Shown: positions 11,101 through 19,234, numbered from the stretch's first letter. The stretch is DNA of 21,316 bases from Acanthamoeba lenticulata (GCA_002179805.1 NAVB01000502.1:1-21316), one strand, 5' to 3'. Notes: a model not told the origin generated them from the letters alone. Numbers and translations: made by a program.

Positions 11101-13900
11101 GGGGGAACTTGATCTCACTCTTGATGGTGGTGTTGTTGCTCGGGACTGCGTGCAGGAAGAGTCGCTGGTGAGCCGGTCGGGCTTCCTCACGTTCTTCCAC
11201 GACTACATGCGGCAGGCCGTCGAGGCGCGCTATCTGCGCCCGCAGAACCGCTACAACCACTACCGCCGCCGCATCATCACCTACTTTGACCGGTGCGTCC
11301 CTCGTCTACGACGTCGTCTGTCTTGTCCCGGCTGCTGGACTGGTGATGGTGATGGTGACGCTCGCGATGGGCAGGGCTGAGGCGGGCGTCCCCGAGAGCC
11401 GGCGCTGCGAAGAGGTGCCCTACCAGCTCATGGCCAGCCAGGACTTCGAGGGCCTCGCCGCCTGCATCACCGGTGCTGCGCCGCTCGAACCCGCGCCAGT
11501 TGGCTCTTTTCGGCGTGTGTGCTGACGGTTCTGCGACATGTGCTGTGCGCACAGAGCTGGAGATGTTCAAGCTGCTGTCGGCCGACGAGTACCGGTTCGA
11601 CTTGTATCAGTACTGGCAGCAGGCGGCCAAGCACACGGACCCGGAGGCCTACTTCACCGACCGTTTGGCCCGCTTCGAGGCCGAGGCCCGTCCGACGCCC
11701 ACCGAACTGGCCGCGATCCTGACCTCGGCCGGCAATTTCCTGCAGGTGCGGCCACTCGAGCCGAGTTGCAAAGGTAGACCTCTCGTCTGTGCGGTGTGTG
11801 GCCTGACTTGTGTGTGGCGGGGCACCCTGACAGGACATCGGCGCGTTCCTCAACGCCGAGACCTACCTCAAGCGAGCGCTCGAGATCACGGAGCAGATCT
11901 ACCAGCTCGACCCGTGGCACTCTGAGGTGGCCAGCAAGCTCGACGCCCTTGGCTATCTCTACCGCCTCCGGTACGTCTCCCTCAGATCGCCGTCGTGGTT
12001 GTCGTCAGCGTTCTGACGGCTGACTGCTGCTGGTCCCCATCCGACAGAGGCAAATATGCACTGGCGGCGCCGCTTTACGAGCGCGCGATGAAGATTCGCG
12101 AGAAGACGCTCGGACCCGAGAATCCCGAGTTCGCCTCGTCCGTCAACAGTTTGGCCATCCTCTACCGCCACCAGGTTTGACGCCCTTTTCCTCCGGGCAG
12201 AATTTGGAGAATGCGACAGCGTGGTTCAAATGCCAATAACGTTTGATGGTGTGCTCTCTCTCGGGCAGGGCTTGTACGATAAGGCGGAGCCGCTCTACAT
12301 CAGGGCGCTGCGCGTCCGCCAGAAAATCTTTGGCGAAGTCCACGCGGACATTGCGCAGAGCTTCAACTCGCGTACGCACACACACACACACATACACACA
12401 AACACAGTCACACCCTGTGCGCCGCAGCTATTCCTCATACGGTCCCACGCGCGACATCTAGTGGGCTGTCTGAACCAGGACATGGGCCGCTTCCGCGAGG
12501 CCGAGGACTACCTTCTGCGCGCTATTTCCATGCGCGAGACCCTCTTCGGGCCCAACCACCCTGACGGTGCGCGGCTTCTCCTCTCCTGGCCTCGCCTGGC
12601 CGCCGCTCTGGCAGGCCTACCACGAGAGTTGTTTTTATTGACATCGAGGGCGGACATCACAGTGGCGATGTCGCTGGCCAACTTGGGCGGGCTGTACATG
12701 GACCAGTCGCGCTACGACGAAGCCCATCCGATCTACGCGCGGGCGCTCGCCATCTACGAGAGCGTCTACGGGCCCGTCCATCCGTCCGTCGCCCAGTACG
12801 CGGCTCCTCCCGGCGCAGCGATGCCCCTTCACTGTATGACCGACTGACCCAACGATGACGGCAACGCGCAGGACGTTCAACTCGATGGCGGGCCTGGCGC
12901 AGGAGGCCGGCAAGTACGACGAGGCCGAGGCCCTGTACACCAAGACGCTCGCCATCCGCGAGCGCCTGCTGGGCGACTCCCACCCGGAGCTGGCCCTCAC
13001 CCTCAACGACTTTGCCGTTCGGCTCCTTTCCCGTGTCTCGATTGACCGCTTTGGTCTAAACGCACACACACGCGCAGGTGCTGTACGCGCGGCAGGACAA
13101 GTACGACAAGGCCGAGCCGCTTTACCAGCGCGCCCTCTCCATCCGCGAGCGCGTCATCGGCGTGCACCACCCGGACTACGCCCAGTCCCTCAAGTACGCC
13201 CTCTCTTTCTTTTTCTTTTCCCAATAATTGCCCAAAAAAAAAACGCAAACAAAAAAATAAACAAAACATCAATAATAATTTATTTACAAAAAATGCAGCA
13301 ACATCGGATCGCTGTACCAGGACATGGGCCAGTACACGCGCGCGCTGCCGCTGTTCGAGCAGGCCCTCCAGATCTGCGAGACCGCCTTCGGGTCGCGCCA
13401 CATGGACGTCGCCAGTACGTCGCCAGCGCCAGTGGGTGTGGCCCTCGAGATGCTCATCATCCTCATCACCATTTCGTGTGTCGTGGACAGGCTCGTTGAC
13501 CAACATCGCCGGGTGCTATCAGTTCCTCAAGCGCTACGACGAGGCCATCCCGCTCTATCGGCGCGCGCTCGACATCTACGAGGACCTCCTCGGGCCGGTG
13601 CACGCCGACGTGGCGGTGACGTCCAACGACTTGGCCGTGCTCTACTTCACCACGGGCAACAACGAGCAGGCCGAGAAGCTCTACCGCCGCGCGCTGGAGA
13701 TCTACGAGAAGATCTTTGGGCCCGCCCACCCGGACGTCGGGCAAGCGCTGGCCAACCTGGGCGAGTTCTTCGCGGCGCAGGGCAAGCGCGCCGAGGCCCG
13801 CCAGTGCCTCGAGCGCACCGCCGGGATCTACGCGCAGACCTTTGGCGACGCCCACCCGCGCGCGCAGGCCGCCAAGGCCGCGCTGGCCCGGTTTGCCTAA
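6594..13900 (+). CDS. Nephrocystin-3-like STAND protein: RKPM-motif array, DUF4062, P-loop NTPase, TPR repeats
   Basis: A large multi-exon signalling or scaffold protein. Well-phased exons: 7926-8109, 8214-8699, 8778-8918, 8989-9152, 9222-9851, 9935-10239, 10329-10606, 10701-10831, 10922-11058, 11155-11292, 11375-11472, 11555-11745, 11834-11970, 12048-12174, 12269-12371, 12462-12566, 12663-12795, 12872-13016, 13078-13193, 13299-13414, 13491-13900. Earlier exons, from 6594 on, are less certain, and the 6594 and 6783 exons do not join in phase by simple GT-AG choices. DUF4062 shows [17 protein letters not shown] and, across an intron, [21 protein letters not shown]. The NTPase has Walker A GESGSGKS and Walker B-like [13 protein letters not shown]. 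At least eight 42-residue TPRs of kinesin-light-chain type (AEPLYxRALxIREKxxGxxHP) follow. This order matches vertebrate NPHP3, a ciliary protein, but Acanthamoeba has no cilia, so the role is probably different. Confidence 0.88.
8893..9851 (+). other. DUF4062 domain-coding region
   Basis: The start is marked by [11 protein letters not shown] and continues across an intron at 8919-8988 with [17 protein letters not shown] and [16 protein letters not shown]. Another intron at 9153-9221 splits the LREID motif. [15 protein letters not shown], then [12 protein letters not shown], are further landmarks. DUF4062 sits at the head of NPHP3 and of many bacterial and eukaryotic STAND-type proteins and is thought to adopt a TIR-like fold. 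No enzymatic activity is claimed here. Confidence 0.88.
9935..11292 (+). other. STAND/NACHT-like P-loop NTPase coding region
   Basis: The Walker A motif GESGSGKS is completed across the intron at 9852-9934: the first glycine codon is split 1+2. Walker B-like [13 protein letters not shown] ends the same exon. [22 protein letters not shown] and a winged-helix-like segment ([26 protein letters not shown]) follow, then [19 protein letters not shown]. The order is that of the NPHP3/TEP1 class of STAND NTPases, in which nucleotide binding usually gates oligomerisation. Confidence 0.85.
12372..12461 (+). repeat. Intron with a CA-dinucleotide microsatellite
   Basis: The intron between two TPR exons starts GTACGC and contains a run of about nine CA units broken by CATA and AAA. 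It ends in CTAG before the in-phase continuation [11 protein letters not shown]. Splicing across it restores a normal TPR. Confidence 0.7.
13194..13298 (+). repeat. A-rich intron of the NPHP3-like gene
   Basis: The intron starts GTACGC and ends ATGCAG. Its second half is very A-rich (runs of nine, then seven A, followed by AATAATAATTTATTTAC), in sharp contrast to the GC-rich flanking exons. Splicing gives [14 protein letters not shown] in phase. It includes AATAAA, which could in principle act as a premature polyadenylation signal. Confidence 0.7.
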
Positions 13901-14048
13901 GGAGCAGCCGCTTGCTTCTGTTTTGTTTACGGCCGCCTTGCTTTTGTTCACGGGTGGACATTTCAGCTTTGTCACTTGGCCACCTTTGCTCTTTTTTGCC
14001 GGATTGTCTTACTTCATTTAGCTCGGAGTTTGTTAATGGGACACGCGT

Positions 14049-14054
14049 AATAAA
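14049..14054 (+). terminator. AATAAA polyadenylation signal of the NPHP3-like gene
   Basis: AATAAA lies about 150 nt after the TAA stop of the NPHP3-like gene. The gap 13901-14170 holds this T-rich 3' untranslated region and then, after the signal, about 115 nt that must serve as promoter for the next plus-strand gene. A TATAGTAAAG stretch near 14085 is a weak TATA candidate. Confidence 0.5.
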
Positions 14055-14170
14055 CTTATTCGGTTGCACCAACCGGGGCAAGGTGATTATAGTAAAGGGT
14101 ACAAAGCTCCGGCGAGCTGCAACTCACGCGTCGGGGGCTAGGGCTTTTCCAGCTAGCTAGTCTGCTTCTG

Positions 14171-15513
14171 ATGCACAACGTACGCAAGCTCAGGTTCGGT
14201 GTTGTAGGGGCATGCAGCCTCCTTTTCTTGTGGTGGATTTGCTTCGCGTACATTGGTGGAGACAAGTACTTGGGAGCTCTAATGATTAACCGCACGCCTG
14301 CCGGCGTGATGCGTCTGGTGCGGGCTGAGCCTACCCCTGGTGGGTCTGCGAATGTGTGCCAGCTCAGCTCCACCCTCCGCCAAGTCCTCATCATTCGCTC
14401 TTGTGGCGAAATCACGCAGGTCTTCTTCTTCTTCTCCTCCTTCCACGTTGTCTTTTTCTCCCCTTACCTGGGAACTCGGGGGGTGCACCCAGGACAGCCC
14501 TTGCGCGCTTCTCTGGCCAAATACGCCACCGACCTCCATCTCCAGGACCATTACGACTTGTGGCTGCTTCACGACGTGGGCAACAACACGAGCCCAGAAC
14601 GGCTCGCCTCGCTGGAAGAGCTTCAGCGCGAGCAGCCCAACCTGGGCGTGTTCCTCTACGACACGGCAGCCGTCAAGGCCATGCTCACCACTGCGACCTA
14701 CATCCTCAATGACCCCACGCCCAGCTTCTGGTTCCACGACGCATCCATCATGCTGTGGGCCAGGCAATGCCGACCAGACCTCTGGGCTCCTTCTTCCCCA
14801 GTCGTGCCCTATCACGGGTAAGTTCCCCCCCCCACCCACAAACACTCATCTGCTTCTTATTCACGAAGCGCATCCTTTGGTCGAATGAGAAGCTACGGGA
14901 GGCAGGGAGACCTGTTCATGTGGGTAGTTGAACAGGATGCGATGTACTTTGGTGACGTGACTGACTTCCTCGACGCCCACAGTAACAATGGCGCTGGTCT
15001 GTATCTCTTTCGTTTTTTTGTTATTTCGTTGTTTTTTGTTTTTTTATTTTATTTTTTTCTGACACCATTGTGTGGCAAGCAGACTACATCGCCCACTACT
15101 ACCCCCTGCCTAAGCACTGGCATCACAGCAAGAAGACGACATGGCATCCACCGGCGGACAAAATGCTGTTCAAGCGCGAACATGTAGAGCGCTACTCAAC
15201 CACTCTTCTGCGCTTCTTGTACCACATGGTGCAGCTCAACGTGGTGGCCTATGGCGAGATGTTTGCGTCGACCGTGTGCAACCTGCAGCCAGAGTGGTGC
15301 GTCATGTCGCTCCTGGACAAAAGGTTCATCGGCCCGGCCTATGACTGGAATACGGGTCTGACAGATGACCAAGTGGCGGCCATGAGAAGTGACCCCAAGC
15401 AGCAAGGCAAGTGGAACCATGCGGTCTTATCGCTCAAAAGTCGGAGCTGCAAGTCGAGTATCACAGCCACCAAGCCTATTGCGCTGGCACCAAACACAAA
15501 TACAACACAGTAA
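14171..15513 (+). CDS. Putative type II membrane glycosyltransferase-like protein
   Basis: Exons: 14171-14419, 14498-14817, 14869-14996, 15083-15513. The start at 14171 gives a short basic N-terminus (MHNVRKLR), then one hydrophobic segment (about residues 9-29, FGVVGACSLLFLWWICFAY), typical of a Golgi signal anchor. The luminal part includes YDLWLLHDVGNN, then DLFMWVVEQDAMYFGDV, which resembles the acidic metal-binding motif region of some uncharacterised eukaryotic glycosyltransferases, then YIAHYYPLPKHW. The first intron (78 nt) is a multiple of three without stops, so the frame also reads through it. The C-terminus is uncertain. The annotated frame stops at 15513, but a plus-one frame from about 15436 encodes the more protein-like KSELQVEYHSHQAYC. 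The glycosyltransferase call is tentative; no substrate can be inferred. Confidence 0.65.
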
Positions 15514-15650
15514 AGCCCAGAATGATGCTCTCGATAGCCCTTTACTGGCCGTCCGGAAGGAGAAACGTGCTCAGCTGCCCTTGAAAGCGCAAAGCTTGCG
15601 TGCAGACAACGATGGAAACAAAAGGCAAACAACAAGAAGGCGTAAGGAAC

Positions 15651-15654
15651 AAAA
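15651..15654 (-). terminator. RNA polymerase III T-run terminator of the 5S gene
   Basis: On the minus strand, the 5S 3' end runs directly into four T residues, the normal minimal pol III termination signal. Confidence 0.75.
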
Positions 15655-15772
15655 GGATACCGCACGGTGGATTCCCGGGTGGTCGCCCACCCCAGTACTA
15701 ACACCGCCTGGCGCAGCTTAACTTCGCTGTTCGGATGGGAAGCGGTGCTTTCTCCGCAGTATGGCCGTATCC
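15654..15772 (-). rRNA. 5S ribosomal RNA
   Basis: Read on the minus strand, the gene begins GGATACGGCCATACTGCGGA and contains the conserved internal promoter region (AAGCACCGCTTCCCATCCGAA, then GTTAAGC, then GTACTGGGGTGGGCGACC). It ends GTGCGGTATCCT. The two ends pair to form helix I, with one or two mismatches. The length is 119 nt, and the sequence matches the A. castellanii 5S rRNA as I remember it with only small differences. It is a component of the large ribosomal subunit, transcribed by RNA polymerase III from its internal box. It lies convergent to, and only about 140 nt from, the glycosyltransferase-like gene. Stretch 15514-15653 between them shows no other feature. Confidence 0.96.
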
Positions 15773-15895
15773 AACAACTTCTGTTTCCAACGACCACCAT
15801 GCCCGTAGCCGTCTACGTGAGGTGTTAGTCCAATCATGCATACGGCATAAAAAAGAAATTTTCGGTCGAAAAGCATAATGTGGTCGTGAAATCGG

Positions 15896-16373
15896 TTACA
15901 GCTCGCCTGCTAACTGCAGCGAGTTGCGAAGCACTCGAGTCCTCCGCTTTTGTTTGTGCCTCACCAGCACGAGTCCCACCGCCACGGCTGCGGCTACCAT
16001 CACCAAAGCCACGCTCACGCTCACCACGACGCCCACAACAAGGCCCACATCCGGCGATCCGCCGCGAGTTCCGCCGTCGCCATCCTGGCCCAGGAGCAGG
16101 CCGAGGCTGATGCTCGGGTCGTACTCTAGCGAGTGGCAGAAAGGCGGGAACGTGAGCACCAGTTCGTTGTTGGACTCCAGCACGAGCACATTGTGGTCGA
16201 TGGGCTGAAGCACAACAGCACAATCTGGGCATTGGTCTCTTGCAGCCAAGTGCAAGAAGAGTGCTTTGTTTATGATTGTGTTGCCCCATCCTTCATTTGT
16301 TGGAACAGTTCCTGGCAATGGTAGCAACAGTGGAACTGGGGTGGTGAAGAGGTGAGGTACCAGGAATTCACTG
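15896..16373 (-). CDS. Terminal exon of a single-pass membrane protein gene (5' end uncertain)
   Basis: The minus strand encodes an ectodomain with paired cysteines (DQCPDCAVV, FPPFCHSLEYDP), a glycine/aspartate-rich stalk, a strongly hydrophobic valine/alanine-rich segment of over 20 residues, and a basic stop-transfer tail (RHKQKRR) with about a dozen further residues. The topology is type I. The exon may begin at an acceptor CTCTTCAG near 16374. The C-terminal half (15896 to about 16200) uses GC-rich codons like the neighbours; the upstream part is AT-richer and CpG-free. I do not recognise the family. No polyadenylation signal is obvious. Confidence 0.6.
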
Positions 16374-16544
16374 CTGAAGAGTACCAATCTACTAGTCTGT
16401 ATTGGCTGCACTTTGTTCAAGAGCATGAAGGTCATGAAGCATCTCAGAAGCACTCTAATAGCACCAGGTCATGTGCACTGATGCTGGTGAGACCAAAGCA
16501 AGGGGTACTGGATCACTCTGACAGCATATTATGCAAGGTATGTA

Positions 16545-16710
16545 GGCATGTGCCAAGGGAATGTACATTTATTACATGTGACTGTCATCTTGATCTGGCA
16601 GCTGTTGTCACCAGAGTTTTGCTTCCCATAAGTGATGAGCTTCAAAGCAAGTGATATGGTAAAATTGTTGGCATGCAACAAGGTGGTGGGTGGGGTGTGG
16701 TAGTTGTTTC
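16545..16710 (-). CDS. Possible internal exon of the membrane protein gene
   Basis: After a CTGCAG acceptor on the minus strand, the sequence reads NNYHTPPTTLLHANNFT and then ISLALKLITYGKQNSGDNSC and QIKMTVTCNKCTFPW before a stop. It has cysteines and an NFT N-glycosylation sequon, so it resembles the ectodomain of the terminal exon. The donor is not clear (GTAATA near 16570 is one choice). The whole piece is free of CpG. It may be a real exon or part of a decaying gene. Confidence 0.35.
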
Positions 16711-16753
16711 CTGCAGGCCCTCATCAAAGGGTGTGTAGGAAACAACTACCACA
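16696..16753. repeat. Perfect 17-bp inverted repeat with a 24-nt spacer
   Basis: The left arm tgtggtagttgtttcct (16696-16712) is the exact reverse complement of the right arm aggaaacaactaccaca (16737-16753). It would form a stable hairpin in RNA or DNA. The spacer contains ctgcag and part of the possible acceptor of the exon at 16710. It may be a small foldback element or a regulatory hairpin. Confidence 0.85.
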
Positions 16754-16879
16754 AAGATGGATGTTGTTGTGGTACCTTTCATCTATGGCCAGGCCCCATT
16801 ACTTTTGTCTTCTGTGTGGAGACAATGGGAGAAGGAGCACCAGACAAAAAAAGATGAAACAAAGACACAGAGGAACATG

Positions 16880-17253
16880 GCTTGTATCATGTTTGCTGAG
16901 CAGTCATAGATGAAAACAGTTGTACAGTTTGTGGGGCAGGCATATAGGCAATTGAGCATGTAATTGAAAGTGTTGTCCTTGAACTGGTGAAAAGCAAGGC
17001 CAAGCCACTTCTCCATCATTGGAACAGCATTGATGACCCTGGGCACAATGATGAACATTGGTCCTTTTTCATGCTTGAAGAGTTTGGTGGTGTTGTAGGT
17101 GGTGAGGACAATGTTCTTCCAATGGGCAGGCAAGTACACTACTGTCAGCAAAGCAGCACTCCACTCTGTGCTTGGGTGAGTACTCATGGGTAAGACAAGG
17201 TGGTAGCTGTGAAGTTGGTGGGCAAGTAAAGATGAACAAAGATGTACAGGCAC
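16880..17253 (-). CDS. Possible upstream exon of the membrane protein gene
   Basis: A minus-strand frame reads WKNIVLTTYNTTKLF, MFIIVPRVINAVPMMEKWLG, then NYMLNCLYACPTNCTTVFIY. It contains two sequons and a CxxxCxxxxC-like spacing, as expected for a secreted or extracellular domain. It could belong to the same gene as the exon at 15896. Splice junctions could not be fixed, and a competing plus-strand frame exists, so this remains a suggestion. Confidence 0.35.
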
Positions 17254-17704
17254 AAAGCAAATAAACTAAAGTCCATGTTACTAGAATAACACCTGCTTGT
17301 GCCTCATGTGTAAGAGCACCTGTTGCTGTTCTAAGCAAATGTTCTATTGGGGAAAAGGAAAAAGTAACAAAGTTGACCAGTTTCATTACATGTTTTTCTT
17401 TGTGTCTCAAGAAAAGAAGACTATTACACTCTTTTTAGGTGTCTAGACATTTTTTGATGAACAACAATGATGGTGAACAAGCAGGTAGATATGGAGGCCT
17501 TTATGAGTACATCTTTCATCTTTTTAGTGTCAAGTTGATGTGATTTGCATCTAATTTTTGATTTCAATTGCCTTTGCACAAGAGGTGATGCAGCTTCTTT
17601 TTATTGCTCTGGCCAGATGTCCCATTCATCTTTCACCTCCACCATCTGGAAATCCCTTTGCATAAAACCAACAAAAAAAGAAGGGGAGCACATACTGGGT
17701 AAAA

Positions 17705-18190
17705 GTGGCTCAACTGCATAAATGTGTTGACGCTGCAAAGTCAAAAGCCAGCTTGATATCTGGCACCATACACATCTCTTTTAACAAGCATGCACAGCAG
17801 ATAGAGAAGCAAAAGCCCATCTACATTTTCTTCATCAACAAAGCTGTGTTGATGATGAATGTCTTCCCCAAGTTCCAAGAAATGCAAAGGGCAGAAGAGG
17901 AAGAAGTTGTGGAGGAAGTGGTTGCAGCAACTCCTGATGGCACCAGGGCAGTGGCCCACAGACTGGGTACATTCATTTGTTTCAGTTACACCAACTCTGA
18001 AGGAGGGGGGAGTACAGTAGCACCCAAACTTGGTGAGATGTAAGAGCAGCTCAAGCAATAGGAATAACATCATTCAGAGGAGGTGCAACAGCTGTGTGAA
18101 AGCAACAAACACCTCAAACTTATGTTGCTGCAAGTGGTAGAATGATAGCAGATGACCATTAACATGTTGGCGCATTTGGGTATGTTTGTT
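17705..18190 (+). pseudogene. Decayed plus-strand reading frame of unknown family
   Basis: An open stretch (17705-18043) reads like protein: KPIYIFFINKAVLMMNVFPK, then a glutamate-rich segment, then VVAATPDGTRAVAHRLG. In the same frame beyond the TAA at 18041 the sequence stays protein-like (EQLKQ, HHSEEVQQLCESNKHLKLML, LQVVE, QMTINMLAHLGM) but is broken by TAA, TAG, TAA, TGA and TAG. An AATAAA occurs at about 18213. The glutamine-rich coiled-coil remnant could come from a transposon-type or other accessory gene; I cannot assign it. An intron after HRLG (GTACAT) is an alternative explanation for part of the breakage. Confidence 0.4.
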
Positions 18191-18277
18191 CCCTCCTTGA
18201 TGTTACTGTAATCAATAAACTAACAGCTTTACAATGTCAATGTACAGCTCCCAGTCCTCCCAGTTTCTCAACACCAT

Positions 18278-19203
18278 GTGTTTATGTGTTTTTGGATCTT
18301 AAAAAAGATTTTTCTTCTCCAAAATCTCTGTCTGAAGGGTTGTTTGCAAATCGAGCAGAGGAAAGACTGGCTGGCCTCTGTGGACAGCAGCTCGCCTCCC
18401 CTACGTCCAGCTGCCAAGATGTACAAGCCTCGGACCGCCCGGCGCTCAAAGACAGGTCCCTCTTCTTGGGCTGACCTTCCCCATTCTGCCAAGACAGCTT
18501 ATGTGGCCCAGTGCGTTTTCCTCTTTCTCATTGCTTTTGCCATTTTATTCTACTAACATTCTTTGCACTCAGCCGTGCTGCTCTTGCTTTTGAACAACAG
18601 AAGAAGATTGCTGTCTTCTCCCGCCACCTTCGCATCCTGGCCATTCTACGCCACCAACTCCAAAAGCAGTTCTCTTCCAACTTCCTGGTGTTGGAGATCT
18701 CTGGCCGCGTACCAGCAGACGCACGAGCCAGTGCCATGCGCGAGTTCCTCCACTCCAAGGCTGCAGGCATCCTCCTGCTCTCTTCAGACACCTGCTCTGT
18801 GGGTATTAACCTACAGCAGGTGTCTGAGGTCATCTTCGTCGAAACCAGCTGGAACCCCGCCAAGGACCGCCAGGCAATGTGCCGCGCGTGGCGGCTTGGG
18901 CAACAGGAAAATGTGCAAGTGACACACCTACTTGTCCGCACTACGATCGACGAGCACATCGCCAAGGCCGTCTCCCAACGGAACAAGCAGGCAAATGCCT
19001 TCGACAACCTCGTTCGCATCTCTCGCCGGCGGGCCACAGACCATCGCTTCCACGTTCCTCCCTCCTCTTGGGCGAAGATGTCCAAAGAGTGGTCTGCTGC
19101 CAGGGCGGAACATCGTGGCCTCTACCTAGAAACTTTCGCTGCCCAGATTGCTCAGCTTCGTTCCGCTGAGCTGGGAGAGCTCTTTGACACTGATGGCGCC
19201 TGA
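18278..19203 (+). CDS. SNF2-type helicase C-terminal lobe (5' end unclear; ATPase N-lobe absent)
   Basis: Two exons: 18278 (or a later acceptor)-18510 and 18573-19203. The 62-nt intron begins GTGCGT and has a TACTAAC branch site 25-30 nt before CAG. Splicing gives YVAHRAALAFEQQKKIAVFS in phase. The protein contains SNF2 helicase motifs IV-VI: KIAVFSRHL, the FLHSKAAGILLLSSDT and VGINLQQVSEVIFVETSWNP segments, and QAMCRAWRLGQQENVQVTHL, close to the usual R-x-H-R-I-G-Q. Family members couple this lobe to an N-terminal DEAD-like ATPase lobe to move on DNA or remodel chromatin. No such lobe is visible upstream, where the CpG-poor block lies. It is either a truncated gene, a solo C-lobe protein, or has distant exons. 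Confidence 0.7.
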
Positions 19204-19215
19204 GTGGTTTGCCTC

Positions 19216-19221
19216 AATAAA
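19216..19221 (+). terminator. AATAAA polyadenylation signal of the SNF2-like gene
   Basis: AATAAA begins 13 nt after the TGA stop, giving a very short 3' untranslated region. Confidence 0.55.
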
Positions 19222-19234
19222 AACCCTTACTCCC

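Larger units (their letters stand above)
11834..13891 (+). repeat. TPR array of kinesin-light-chain type
   Basis: From about 11834 each unit carries a variant of Y-x-x-A-E-x-L-Y-x-R-A-L-x-I-R-E then G-x-x-H-P. Examples are [60 protein letters not shown] and [17 protein letters not shown]. Many units lie in their own exon of about 105-145 nt, while the last exon (13491-13900) contains three. The array ends in FA and a TAA stop. TPRs of this type bind peptide or protein partners. Confidence 0.88.
16200..18351. other. CpG-depleted, low-GC block
   Basis: By direct reading, 16200-18351 contains only two CpG dinucleotides (17731 and 18171). The first 1.5 kb has none, whereas flanking coding DNA is full of them. 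GC is roughly 40-45 percent against about 60 percent for the myosin gene. TpG and CpA are abundant. The pattern is what long-term deamination of methylated CpG leaves, or what a CpG-poor donor would bring. Within it are the inverted repeat at 16696, possible minus-strand exons and a decayed plus-strand frame. Stretch 17254-17704 shows no convincing gene. Confidence 0.85.

Noticed and set aside
15339..15800. Minus-strand open frame overlapping the 5S gene
   Set aside because: It runs through the 5S rRNA and opposite the terminal exon of a plus-strand gene; no protein features.
16987..17193. Plus-strand frame of 68 codons in the CpG desert
   Set aside because: The minus-strand frame over the same bases has sequons and cysteine spacing and is more protein-like.
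16200..18351. Terminal inverted repeats or target-site duplication at the ends of the CpG desert
   Set aside because: I compared both borders by eye and saw no matching arms or direct repeats, so no transposon class is assigned.
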